A stretch of 64,000 bases of DNA from Candidatus Cloacimonetes bacterium HGW-Cloacimonetes-1 (lineage in GTDB: Bacteria > Cloacimonadota > Cloacimonadia > Cloacimonadales > Cloacimonadaceae). Below the pieces are notes generated by a model that had not been told where the DNA came from, searched no databases, and saw only the letters and a program-made list of their open reading frames with translations. The stretch lies in assembly GCA_002841975.1 (NCBI GenBank), contig PHBQ01000001.1, forward strand, positions 1 to 64,000, written 5' to 3'. A program made the position numbers and the translations under genes. Position 1 is the stretch's first letter. The number at the start of each line of letters is the position of its first letter. Of the stretch, positions 44,109-53,400 are shown in pieces.

Positions 44109-44235
44109 ACTTTGTCAACAACCTGAGTCCCAGCGGGACGGCAGTTTAGGTAGCAAGCATCGGTTCAGATATGTGAGTCCCATCGGGACGGCATATCTTG
44201 CGGTTCCATAAATGCATGTTAGGACTTTGTCAACA
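44109..44235. repeat. paired TGAGTCCC-CGGGACGGCA and ACTTTGTCAACA repeats
   Basis: TGAGTCCCAGCGGGACGGCA at 44124-44143 recurs as TGAGTCCCATCGGGACGGCA at 44174-44193, exactly 50 bases apart; each has a GTCCC/GGGAC stem. ACTTTGTCAACA occurs at 44109-44120 and 44224-44235, flanking the pair. REP-like, not CRISPR. Confidence 0.65.
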
Positions 44236-44366
44236 GTCTGAGCCCTGGATGGGTGGTACCTTTGGAAATTGTTTGGTATTGAGGTTCAAACCCGTAAACT
44301 AACCGGATGGTATGTACACCCTGACCGGGTTGACCCCGGCATCAAGCTTTCAAGAAAAGTTACGAA

Positions 44367-46739
44367 CTACATCAAAGCAATAGGATCAATATCGATGGCT
44401 GCAGATACTCCTTTTGACAGTGGCATCTTAGCGGAAACAAACTGAATTACTGTAGATAGGATCTGGGGTGTTTTAGCTTTGATAATCAAATGGTAACGGT
44501 AGTATTTGTTTAGCTTTGTGTTGGGGGCGGGTGAAGGTCCCAGAATAATGATTTCATCCTCCGCAAAGCTTTGCTGCAAGCGGGAACATAGGACTCCCAA
44601 TGCATCCATTTTGGTACTCAATACACCCTGATCGAGTCCTTGATATACAATCCTGCCCAGCCGATAATAGGGGGGATAATTCAAGCGTTTACGATAGCTA
44701 AGCTCCTCCACTGCAAATCCACGAAAATCCTGCTTACTTGCATGTTCAATGGCATAATGGGAGGGATTGTAGGTTTGGATTATTACTTCACCATGCATAT
44801 CTCCGCGGCCAGAGCGACCTGCCACTTGAGTCAGCAGCTGAAATGTTCTTTCCGAAGCCCGAAAGTCCGGCACATTTAACGAGATATCAGCATTGATCAC
44901 ACCTACCAATGTAACGCCCGGAAAGTCCAATCCCTTGGATATCATCTGGGTCCCTAGTAAGATATCTATCTCACGATTTTTCATGCTGTTGTACATCATT
45001 TTGTAGATGTTTTTTTTTGCTCCGGAATCAGAGTCCAGTCTCAGAATTTTTGCCGTCGGGAAGTGTATGTGTAGCAATTGTTCCACTTTCTGTGTTCCGG
45101 GAGCTCCATAACTGAAGGTGAAGCTGCCGCAATGGGGACACTTTCGCGGTACCGGTAAATTGTTTCCGCAATAGTGACAGTGCAGTTCTTCCCTATCTCG
45201 ATGGTAATACATACTGATATCGCAATTGATGCACTTCAAAAGCTCACCACATTTGTGGCATTGCACAAATGATGAGTACCCACGGCGGTTTTGGAACAAT
45301 ATTACCTGTTCTTTTCTATCCAACCTGTCCATGATAGCCGCATGTAATACGGATGAAAACAAGTCTTGAGTATCTTCATCGCACATATTTACGATTGCAA
45401 CGGATGGCAATATATAGTTCAGGGGCCGGCTGTTTAGTGTATGAATGCGGTATTTTTCTTTTTGGACATTTAGCCAGGACTCCAGGGAGGGTGTGGCACT
45501 GCCCAAGATTACCTGAGAGTGTTCAAGCTTTGCCCGTACAATCGCCACATCACGCCCGTTGTAGCGGGGGGAACTGTCCTGCTTGTAGCTTTGTTCATGT
45601 TCTTCATCTACTATAATCAGTCCCAGATTCCGGATCGGTACAAATACCGCACTGCGAGCACCCACCACGATTTGGCATTTGCCCTCTGCCAGTAGCTTCC
45701 ATTGTTCGTATCTTTCCCGCTCCGATAGTTGACTATGCATAATAGCCATGTTTGAACCAAATACACCATAGAAACGTTCGATCATTTGAGGTGTAAGAGC
45801 GATTTCCGGGATCAGAAATATTACTCCCTGCCCCATGGATATATAGTGCTTCATGACTTGGATATATACTTCCGTTTTGCCACTACCGGTGATTCCGTAT
45901 AGGAGATTCACGTCAAATGTACCACTATGGCTGAGAATTGAATTTATCGCGTTATTCTGTTCTGTATTCAATATGATGTTTTTCGGTTTCACATCATCAC
46001 TATGGTGAAGGATTTTGGTATCTAGTTTCCGTGGAACAATGCGGATAATCCCTTTAGTTACGAGTGCCTTAATAATGGCATAGCTTACATCCTCTGTGAT
46101 CTCAGCCATGGGAAATGCATGCTTTTTTGATAGAATAATCTGATAGGCATCACACTGCTTATTGGTCAGGGAAGGTAAAACACTACACTCACAAAGCTCG
46201 ATGAAATTCACCGTACGAGGTTTTGACCTATTGCGTAATGATCTTTTTACTTCTATCAAACCATCGATTTCAGCTATTTGAGTCAATTTTAATACAGGTT
46301 GTTGGGCAAGTTGTTTCCTCAAGTCTGATAGTTTGTGCCATTTCATATCAGAGAGAACCTCGAACAACTCTTGATATTGCGGACTTGCAGAAGGTGTTTC
46401 GTTCATCAGCTTTACTTCATTGCCAATATCCGGCTGCATTACCGACGGCAACATTGCTGTAAGTGCCTTGCCAATCGAGCAGTGATAATAATCGGCTATC
46501 CAGTAGGCTAATGCCATCTGCTTATCTGTGAACACCGGTGAGTCATCCAAGACTTCAATAACACGCTTAATCTTCGTCTCTAGAGCTGCTTCCGGAATTA
46601 CTTGCTCTCCGCAGATAGCTAAAACTTCTCTATGATTAAAGTTCACCAATACCCTGCATCCAATCTGAATTGCTCGCTCGCTCGCGTATGTATAGCCGGA
46701 GCTTACATTTACCGGGAGAAAGATATTGTAATATATCAT
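44367..46739 (-). CDS. priA: Primosomal protein N' (replication restart helicase)
   Basis: 790 residues. PriA loads the replisome at stalled forks. An N-terminal DNA-binding domain (YYNIFLPVNVSSGYTYA) is followed by the helicase: Walker A GITGSGKTEVY, VDEEHEQSYKQDSSPRYNGR, GSATPSLESW, FQNRRGYS, eight zinc-binding Cys in CHKCGELLKCINC and CHYCGNNLPVPRKCPHC, GTQMISKGLDFP and QVAGRSGRGD. All motifs are intact. Starts with ATG behind GAGGT. Confidence 0.96.
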   Translation of the reverse strand: MIYYNIFLPVNVSSGYTYASERAIQIGCRVLVNFNHREVLAICGEQVIPEAALETKIKRVIEVLDDSPVFTDKQMALAYWIADYYHCSIGKALTAMLPSVMQPDIGNEVKLMNETPSASPQYQELFEVLSDMKWHKLSDLRKQLAQQPVLKLTQIAEIDGLIEVKRSLRNRSKPRTVNFIELCECSVLPSLTNKQCDAYQIILSKKHAFPMAEITEDVSYAIIKALVTKGIIRIVPRKLDTKILHHSDDVKPKNIILNTEQNNAINSILSHSGTFDVNLLYGITGSGKTEVYIQVMKHYISMGQGVIFLIPEIALTPQMIERFYGVFGSNMAIMHSQLSERERYEQWKLLAEGKCQIVVGARSAVFVPIRNLGLIIVDEEHEQSYKQDSSPRYNGRDVAIVRAKLEHSQVILGSATPSLESWLNVQKEKYRIHTLNSRPLNYILPSVAIVNMCDEDTQDLFSSVLHAAIMDRLDRKEQVILFQNRRGYSSFVQCHKCGELLKCINCDISMYYHRDREELHCHYCGNNLPVPRKCPHCGSFTFSYGAPGTQKVEQLLHIHFPTAKILRLDSDSGAKKNIYKMMYNSMKNREIDILLGTQMISKGLDFPGVTLVGVINADISLNVPDFRASERTFQLLTQVAGRSGRGDMHGEVIIQTYNPSHYAIEHASKQDFRGFAVEELSYRKRLNYPPYYRLGRIVYQGLDQGVLSTKMDALGVLCSRLQQSFAEDEIIILGPSPAPNTKLNKYYRYHLIIKAKTPQILSTVIQFVSAKMPLSKGVSAAIDIDPIALM

Positions 46740-46752
46740 GATACCTCAGTTA

Positions 46753-46788
46753 GAGAAAAAAAATCCCTGAATTGCTCATTCAGGGATT
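46753..46788 (-). terminator. intrinsic terminator of the ExbBD/GltG-like operon
   Basis: AATCCCTGAAT and ATTCAGGGATT form a perfect 11-base stem with a 5-base loop; on the minus strand it runs into eight T. It lies between the GltG-like stop and the priA start. Confidence 0.93.
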
Positions 46789-46810
46789 ATTAATATTTAC
46801 GCTGATTTAG

Positions 46811-48256
46811 TTACTTTCTAAATATCTGGGTGAAATCGAATCTTTGTTTTGTTCCAGACCTGAATTTCCATTGATAGCATCTTTCTTTTACAGATTCAAG
46901 AAATCCATCATAGAACTTACCAGATTGAACTTTTACTTCCACGACGTCTACTTTTCCACTCTCATTGATTAACAGAGTTATCAAAAGTGTTCCATACATT
47001 TCCTGATTTACGGAAGCTTCGTTAAAAGCACTTTGTATCTGTGATTGTTTTGCTTTTACTACTGCAGCTATATTGGATAGCTGGCTTCTTTCCTCTTCGG
47101 GAGCCTCGGCAATATTGTCTTCGGTACGGGCTTTTACGGAACCAGCTGTGTATTGACTTTTCATCCGTAATTCAGCCGCACTAAGCTGCGCCGGGGAACC
47201 AATTGGTACTAGTTTTCCCATTCCTGCAGTGTACTTTGTTATGTTGGTATTTGAAGTAGGTCTTAGGGAAGTACCTTGAACTCCTGATCCAACCACTGCA
47301 GCATAGCCGGTGCCTTCCTGGGCTATATCATTCGGATCAAAGGTAGTTCCCTTTGCTCCTTTCAAACCTGATACACCACCGGAACCGTCACCGGATGAAC
47401 CTGAACCTGGTCCGCTACCACCTCTATTCCCACCACCTCCGCGACTGGTAGCAACCAGTCTTTCAGTATAGTCGTATTGTACAACTTGAGCTTTTGAAGT
47501 GGCGTTTGGATCAAAGTTTTCCATACCAAATTTACTTTTTGCATATCCTGCTTTATCACCGAGTCCTGTACCTTTTGTCGCGGTACCTGAAGTGACCGTT
47601 TTTGCTACTTCTTTCCCTTTTGCATCTGGTTTAACATCTTCTTGGGTTAGGGTAGATTGCGGCGTTATGGTTGCGGATTGAGCAGTTTGATTGTAGTCTT
47701 TGAGCCGACTGGTCAAGTCATAAGTCTGGACTTGATCGTCGGTCAATAAATCTGCAGTTAGCATGATCAGGAAAGCTATCACAGTCACGAGAATCATAAT
47801 CCAGAGATTCTTCTTTTCAAAGTCAGTTAGCTTTGGTCTTCTGGAATATTGGCTGATAATCTGTTTCTGCTCCGCTGTCCAAACCGTGACTCTTGGTTCG
47901 GCATATTCATAACCAACAGCCCACTGGGGGCCCAAGGTTATTGTGCCTACCATGTCTTTGGTCAGTAATAGCTCATTACCTTTCAGGATATTGTTTTTCT
48001 TGAGGTAATCCTTATCGACACCCTGGTCAGCCTTTTTGCAGCTTAATTCTGTTTTGTCTGGCAATCTCAAATAGAAATTTCCACCTTTACTGATCAAGAA
48101 CAAATGCTTATCCGGAAATTTGGGATCAAGTATTTGCCATGCAAGGTACTTATTGGAACCAATGACTAATTTGGTGGTGAAATCTCTTCCGTAACGAGCT
48201 ATGTCCAGCACTTTGCCCTGATAGAATAGCTTTAGATTTAGTAATTTATTTGGCAT
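46811..48256 (-). CDS. GltG-like TonB protein: FHA-like front, one membrane helix, AgmX/PglI-type C-terminus
   Basis: 481 residues from the ATG at 48256 behind GGGGAG. Residues 1-125 are a cytoplasmic beta-rich domain with FHA-like spacing (LVIGSNKYLAW, HLFLISKGGNFYLRL, GTITLGPQ). One helix (150-171) crosses the inner membrane. A long low-complexity periplasmic arm with Gly-rich runs (GGGGNRGGSGPGSGSSGDG) ends in a TonB-like domain (about 395-481: GTLLITLLINESGKVDVVEV, CYQWKF). Myxococcal gliding protein GltG has a comparable layout. It should transmit force from ExbB/ExbD to the outer membrane. Last gene of the operon. Confidence 0.78.
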   Translation of the reverse strand: MPNKLLNLKLFYQGKVLDIARYGRDFTTKLVIGSNKYLAWQILDPKFPDKHLFLISKGGNFYLRLPDKTELSCKKADQGVDKDYLKKNNILKGNELLLTKDMVGTITLGPQWAVGYEYAEPRVTVWTAEQKQIISQYSRRPKLTDFEKKNLWIMILVTVIAFLIMLTADLLTDDQVQTYDLTSRLKDYNQTAQSATITPQSTLTQEDVKPDAKGKEVAKTVTSGTATKGTGLGDKAGYAKSKFGMENFDPNATSKAQVVQYDYTERLVATSRGGGGNRGGSGPGSGSSGDGSGGVSGLKGAKGTTFDPNDIAQEGTGYAAVVGSGVQGTSLRPTSNTNITKYTAGMGKLVPIGSPAQLSAAELRMKSQYTAGSVKARTEDNIAEAPEEERSQLSNIAAVVKAKQSQIQSAFNEASVNQEMYGTLLITLLINESGKVDVVEVKVQSGKFYDGFLESVKERCYQWKFRSGTKQRFDFTQIFRK

Positions 48257-48267
48257 AACATCTCCCC

Positions 48268-48795
48268 TTACAGATTCTTCGCATAGTCTTTCAGCCAATC
48301 TGCCTTCTCCGTCGAGGAGAAATAGATATTCTCAAATCCTTGACCTAAGGCTACCTGCAAAATAGTATTGATATACTGGCAAGGGACATCATCATCGGCT
48401 TGAATCACTAGGCATAGCTTACTGTTCGCATCTGTTGCAGTAATTTTGGTGGCTTGCATGTCAAAATACTGAACAAGTTGAGCGCGTTTATCAGGATTGT
48501 TTGCCAGCTCCCTAATGTCTCCAAACGGTGTGTTCTCAACGCCCAATTCTACATGATCCACAAACAGCTTTACCACAATGGCGCTTCCATCTTCTATGAG
48601 CTTTTCATTAGTTGTCGTCGATGGTAATACCATATTTTTGGGTGTGGAAAAAGCCTGTGCTTCCATAGACACATTTTTGATCAAAAACACCAATATAATA
48701 GTAAGAATGTCAAGAAGTGATGTAATGGAAAGTCCTCGTACATCCTTACGAGCTTTAAAGACCTTTCGTTTTGATTTTGAATTTCTTGTTCCCAT
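48268..48795 (-). CDS. ExbD/TolR-like protein, second copy
   Basis: 175 residues: a basic cytoplasmic start, one helix preceded by LSITSLLDILTIILVFLIK, with the Asp at the place used for proton flow in ExbD/TolR, then a periplasmic domain (LVIQADDDVPCQYINTILQV). AGGAGGT spans the stop of the upstream ExbD, so the pair are coupled. Works with ExbB as part of a proton-driven motor. Confidence 0.88.
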   Translation of the reverse strand: MGTRNSKSKRKVFKARKDVRGLSITSLLDILTIILVFLIKNVSMEAQAFSTPKNMVLPSTTTNEKLIEDGSAIVVKLFVDHVELGVENTPFGDIRELANNPDKRAQLVQYFDMQATKITATDANSKLCLVIQADDDVPCQYINTILQVALGQGFENIYFSSTEKADWLKDYAKNL

Positions 48796-48796
48796 A

Positions 48797-49330
48797 TCAA
48801 CCTCCTACTTCGCCGTAGCCGGTTCTTCGTACTGATATGCCAACATCCATTATTTCGTTTGATTTACAGATATCAATCGTGCGGAGTAATGCTCCGTATT
48901 TCACATTTTCGTATGGGACTATACTTACTTTGGAAAAGCCGGGATTTTGTTTCTTCATTTCATGTAGAGTAGCGTTTAACCCTCGAAAATCGAATTCTCC
49001 ATTAGTAAAACGAATTTCTTTATTCGCTTTTCCCGGTTCTTTTATCTTGAAGCCCTTAAAAATCTCGGCATCAGCTTGATCATGAGCCATGATAAAAATC
49101 TCAATATTATCTGCTTTTTTATCCCCATCTCCACCACCGGTTCCACTGCCACCTTGTCCGGAATTACTATTGAAGTTTAGTGCCACCAGCGCAGTCTGGC
49201 TGATAACTACTAAAAACAATAGCATTGGGATAATCGTCAGGAACAAGTTCATGATCGGAATGGTATCCGGCTCTCTTGGCTGAGTTGCTTGCGATTTCTG
49301 GCTTCTTCGTTCAGAAGCGCGATATGCCAT
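48797..49330 (-). CDS. ExbD/TolR-like protein, first copy
   Basis: 177 residues with one helix (IPIMNLFLTIIPMLLFLVVI) and a periplasmic domain interrupted by a Gly-rich insert (SNSGQGGSGTGGGDGDKK). The usual membrane Asp of ExbD/TolR is replaced by Asn in PIMNLFLTII, so this copy may not conduct protons itself; the second copy keeps Asp. AAGGAT precedes the ATG. Four bases separate it from exbB. Confidence 0.85.
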   Translation of the reverse strand: MAYRASERRSQKSQATQPREPDTIPIMNLFLTIIPMLLFLVVISQTALVALNFNSNSGQGGSGTGGGDGDKKADNIEIFIMAHDQADAEIFKGFKIKEPGKANKEIRFTNGEFDFRGLNATLHEMKKQNPGFSKVSIVPYENVKYGALLRTIDICKSNEIMDVGISVRRTGYGEVGG

Positions 49331-49334
49331 GATC

Positions 49335-50141
49335 TTATCCTTTCATTGAATAGTTGATTTGGTTGATTAGTTTTGCGCTAAATTCGTCAACATCACCCTG
49401 GATTTTCAGAGACTTGGTAGTCAAGAGTCCTTTGATAACAGTTAACACGATAGCAGCCACAAGACCAACGGCTGTTGTACCGATAGCGACCTTAATACTA
49501 AGAGTCAGCTGTTCGTTCGCAGCGGGTCCGGTAAGAGTACCCATGGCGTCGAAACCCATGATAAGGCCCCAAATGGTACCCAACAGTCCAAGATATGTGC
49601 ATATCTGAGCTAAGAGCTCAAACCACATTAAGCCGGACTCAAGGCCCTTGATTTTTTGCAGATTGGCTTCATCAAAAGCGTTATAAACATGTTCGCTCAT
49701 GTCTTCGCCTTTCTTACCACTGTTCTTGGCATCTCTAAATCCGAGTAAACCATTCCAGAAGATAAAACCTATTGTGGTCTTGTTGAAACCTTCAGATATT
49801 TTTATTGCTTCGTCGAGTTGACCTTGCTTCAAGTGATTTCTAATTCTATTGTAAACTTGCTGGGCATCAATTTTTTCTTTGAAATACAGGCTGTTCGTTT
49901 TCACGATACCAAGAGCCAAACCAATAGCAAATACTACAGCTATTATATAGCCCCAGGGAAATCCTTTGTTACTATCGTTAAATACGCTCCATGGTGTTAC
50001 GTTACTTTGGATACTTACAGTTTGACCGGCGTCTTCAGTTGTCTGATCTGTTCCGGTGTTCATTGCATCGGTAGCTTGTCCATAAAGCAACCCAAAACTA
50101 AGAAATAGGGTTACCAATACGATAAGAATTGTTGCTTTCAT
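49335..50141 (-). CDS. ExbB/TolQ/MotA-family proton channel protein
   Basis: 268 residues from the ATG at 50141 (GGAGT upstream; ATGA overlap with the small gene before it). An N-terminal signal-like helix and periplasmic spacer precede a helix (GYIIAVVFAIGLALGIV), a cytoplasmic loop, and two C-terminal helices with the family signature: LLGTIWGLIMGFDAMGT and IKVAIGTTAVGLVAAIVLTV. It forms the stator with the two ExbD-like proteins encoded next. Confidence 0.92.
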   Translation of the reverse strand: MKATILIVLVTLFLSFGLLYGQATDAMNTGTDQTTEDAGQTVSIQSNVTPWSVFNDSNKGFPWGYIIAVVFAIGLALGIVKTNSLYFKEKIDAQQVYNRIRNHLKQGQLDEAIKISEGFNKTTIGFIFWNGLLGFRDAKNSGKKGEDMSEHVYNAFDEANLQKIKGLESGLMWFELLAQICTYLGLLGTIWGLIMGFDAMGTLTGPAANEQLTLSIKVAIGTTAVGLVAAIVLTVIKGLLTTKSLKIQGDVDEFSAKLINQINYSMKG

Positions 50142-50413
50142 TTTGACTCCTTCAGCCATTTATTTAGTAATACTCTATTCGTGGTTCTTAACAAGTTAAA
50201 ATTAAATTTGTAATATACCGGTTTTACCTTTGTGTCTGTTTTCTGCATGTAGACGTCAATAGCAGGAGTCCGTTGCTCAAATTTGATTTCAAACTGAACG
50301 GCCTGTTTATTTGCCTGCACCCCTTCGTACCCACTGACGCTTGGTTTGGTCTCTTGTGCGTACATGAGCAAAGAAGCCATAACTGTCATGAATAATAATA
50401 CTATTCTTTTCAT
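50138..50413 (-). CDS. Small secreted protein of unknown function
   Basis: 91 residues from the ATG at 50413; a GTG one codon earlier is possible. A clear signal peptide (MKRIVLLFMTVMASLLMYAQ) leaves about 70 residues, basic, with no recognised motif and no Cys. It is wedged between the giant repeat protein and ExbB with a 4-base overlap on the ExbB side, so it is part of the operon and likely a periplasmic accessory of the complex. Confidence 0.65.
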   Translation of the reverse strand: MKRIVLLFMTVMASLLMYAQETKPSVSGYEGVQANKQAVQFEIKFEQRTPAIDVYMQKTDTKVKPVYYKFNFNLLRTTNRVLLNKWLKESK

Positions 50414-50416
50414 CAC

Positions 50417-53400
50417 TTACCTCTTCTGGTTCTTTTCATATCTGATGTTTGCCACAAATCCTCTATAGGGGAGGTTATTCTTGACTTGGATCTGAATTTT
50501 GTTTACACCTGGCACAAGCTGAGCTTTATCAATTTCATAACTGATGGGATACATCTCCAGTGGATCATCAATGTAAGCAAGCTCTTGGTTCTCTAATACA
50601 GGAACACCGTTGATGAAAATACTGGCTGTAGTGGGAGCTACAAATGTAATCTTACCCGCACGGAATTCCGTATCGATGTTGATCTGGGTTTCAAATGTGA
50701 CTGTTGAAATCGGTAGACTGTCTTGTTCCGGAACCCAAATCGCCTTCGCGCTACTTTCGCTAAGTCCCTCAATATTGCTTACAGATACACCAAGTTTATC
50801 CGTAAGAACGGCTTTTGATATAACTGCTTTGTTGGTCGTGGGGTCTGTATAATATATTGTCCAAGAGGCGTCTGTTACATTTTCGATAATATCAGTGGGA
50901 GTTGCTGCAAATAATCCTCTTTGGTCATTTACCAACTGGAATCCCAAGGCTATGGTTGCAGGCTGGGTTCCGCTATTAGTATATGTGACCCCAATAGCAT
51001 TGTTGGCTTCGTCCCAATTATCTACTACTGTGGCGGCAAAACGAGTTGATTTTGCATTCTGAATGTTCAAAGTATCTACTGCTATATCAGAATAGCTTTC
51101 TACAACTTTCCCATTTACATTGATTTCAACAGGTTCGGATGATACATAATTCACTATTCCATACAGGGGTTTAATCCTGGAAGAGAAGGACTTGTTGAGA
51201 ACAAGTTTCATCCCTGCGGGGACTATAGTACTTCCCATAGTTAATTGATTTACGACTACTGGCTGAATGCTGTTTTTGAACGCTCTAGATTCCCCACCAT
51301 CATTGATAGAGACTAGTTTAGCACTCCAACTCGCATCAAAGGTCATGTTTTCTATGGCATACTGAGGTGCACCGCCAATACCATTGAAGAAATCCATACA
51401 GTATTCTGTGTATTTGTCTTTATAGCCGGGAATTATATAGTTGTCATAGATTAGCTTTTGCCAGCTTGCAGCCTTAGATATCTGGTCGTTTACATGTTGA
51501 TCCCTGGTTAGCATAAAGTTATTGATGAGCTGATTGTAATAATCTGCATCTTCAATCTTTACAGCATTGAGATCTTTGGAAATTGCAAAATATCGGTCGA
51601 TCTGAGTTTTTATGACTACGCCGGAATACTCATACATCCTAGCAATGATGTTATATCCACGAAGTACTCTCTCATTGTCCAATTCCTGTTCAGTGATAGA
51701 GGCCAGATATTTCTGTATTTGCAGAGTCGATTCATCTACGCTTTTCTTATATGCCGCTACCCGATTATCCTTGCCACCGACTAATTGCTTTCCCCAGTTT
51801 GTCAAATTATTAACTCTGATCAGCTTATCCGGTTGATTTGCCTTGATTGCCGCCTCATATGCATCTAACTTTTTGTCGTAGTTTTTGAGGAAGGCTATGC
51901 GCTCCTGAAGTTTGTTGTATTCCTTCAAATGATCAGCAAATACTACTTTTACTGTTGCATGGTCAAATGTAAGTCCTTCTTTCACAAAGTTTGCTTCGAC
52001 CTTGTTATACTCGTCGCGAGTGGCAAATATTTGCTTCCAGTCTTTAGCCGTATAAACCGCTATGTATGTGTCGAGTATTTTTGTCAGTTTGGCTTCTGCG
52101 ATTGATTGGTACGCTTGATATTTGGTTTTATCGGAGGTATAAATCTCTTTTGCAACCTGTTCGTATTTTGCAGTGTCACCTGAATTGTAGGAGTCTAACA
52201 TGATGATCTCAAGATAAGCTCCAGCAAAAGAGTCCTTGGGATATAGGGCAATATATGAACGCATTAATGATTCGCGTTTTGCTATCTCAGCAGGTGGTAT
52301 AGTAGTTTTGGAATCTGCGGGGATGTAGACGTTAATGGCTGACCTATACAATAAAGGTAACGGCGTGTCAGCGTTTGCAACAATCGCATTGTTTTTTACA
52401 TCATTATACAGACCAAGATATAACTCAGACACTCTGTCTTTATTGGAGGGATTCTCTGCGAGTTTTACTATTTCACGTAGTCTTAAATTGAATGTCTGGT
52501 TGCTTGATGGAAATCTATCCATAAATGCAGTTTTTAGTTCATTGGTTTGAACCGCATCTGTCATTAAACTATCAGAAATAACCCACGCAGTTCTGTAAAA
52601 ATCAAAGGCTTGAGTAACATCGTTTGTTTGGATAGCCAGATCTTTCAATACATTAATTGCCATTTGATAATTGCCGGCTTCCCGATAGGCACTATAGGCA
52701 TCAATTCTATACTTCAGGTTACGGGCGGGTTCAGTTTTTTCAAACTCACCAGCAAGTCGCATGTTTTCAAGAGCAACCTTACCATAATCTTTATTGTTGG
52801 TCGCCTGTTCAATGCTGCTCTGAATCTGTACTTGTACATTGCTTTGGATAAGAGTTCTATCAGCATTGCTTAATGCAAGCGGTTCAGCTTTCCGATACCA
52901 GTTCTCTGATTCAGTGTAGTTCTGTTCGTCAATAGCAATTTGGGCCAGTTTTAAATATGTATCCCGTATAGTAGCGTTGTCAGCGCCATCAGGCAATTCA
53001 AGGATTTTCATATATCTTTGCTTTGCTGCGCTATACATTTTCTTCTGATATTCTAATTGGGATAAGGTTCTTTGAATTGTGATATAATCTAATTTGCGTT
53101 CTTTGCTGGTAAACTTATCCGACAAGAGAATGGTCATATATCTGTCCGCAGCAGAACTATAAAAAGCGAAAAGCGATTCTGGTGTTGCTAATTCTTGCGG
53201 TAACACTTCGGTCTGTACAGCAGTACTGTCCTGATTTGTAATCTTATTAAAAACCATCTCGGAGTATTGGAAAGCTAATCCCTCATTTACAAAGAAGTCA
53301 CTATTATCCGGGTATTTTTCGTTAAACCAGTGTAGCTCACCAACTGCTTGCATATAATTGGCTATCGTGGGCATTTTCTCTGCTAGGTATGTGCTAAGAG

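Larger units (their letters stand above)
43128..44366. other. 1.24-kb gene-poor, repeat-rich region
   Basis: Between the pilin and priA genes. The left third should hold the pilin promoter. The rest has a 'GGGGTCCACTTTTTACAG' segment (about 43616) that may be a mobile-element remnant, CTCGTGATTCC-type copy D, a GGACAGAC/GTCTGCCC palindrome near 43976-43998, two TGAGTCCC-CGGGACGGCA units, and two ACTTTGTCAACA units. No reading frame here is convincing. Confidence 0.7.

Noticed and set aside
44109-44235. Possible CRISPR array
   Set aside because: Only two repeat units, and each unit is an imperfect palindrome with sequence variation; no cas gene nearby.
43128-44366. tRNA or other structured RNA genes in the large gap
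   Set aside because: I looked for cloverleaf-like arms and a T-loop GTTCGA-type sequence and saw none; a covariance-model search would settle it.
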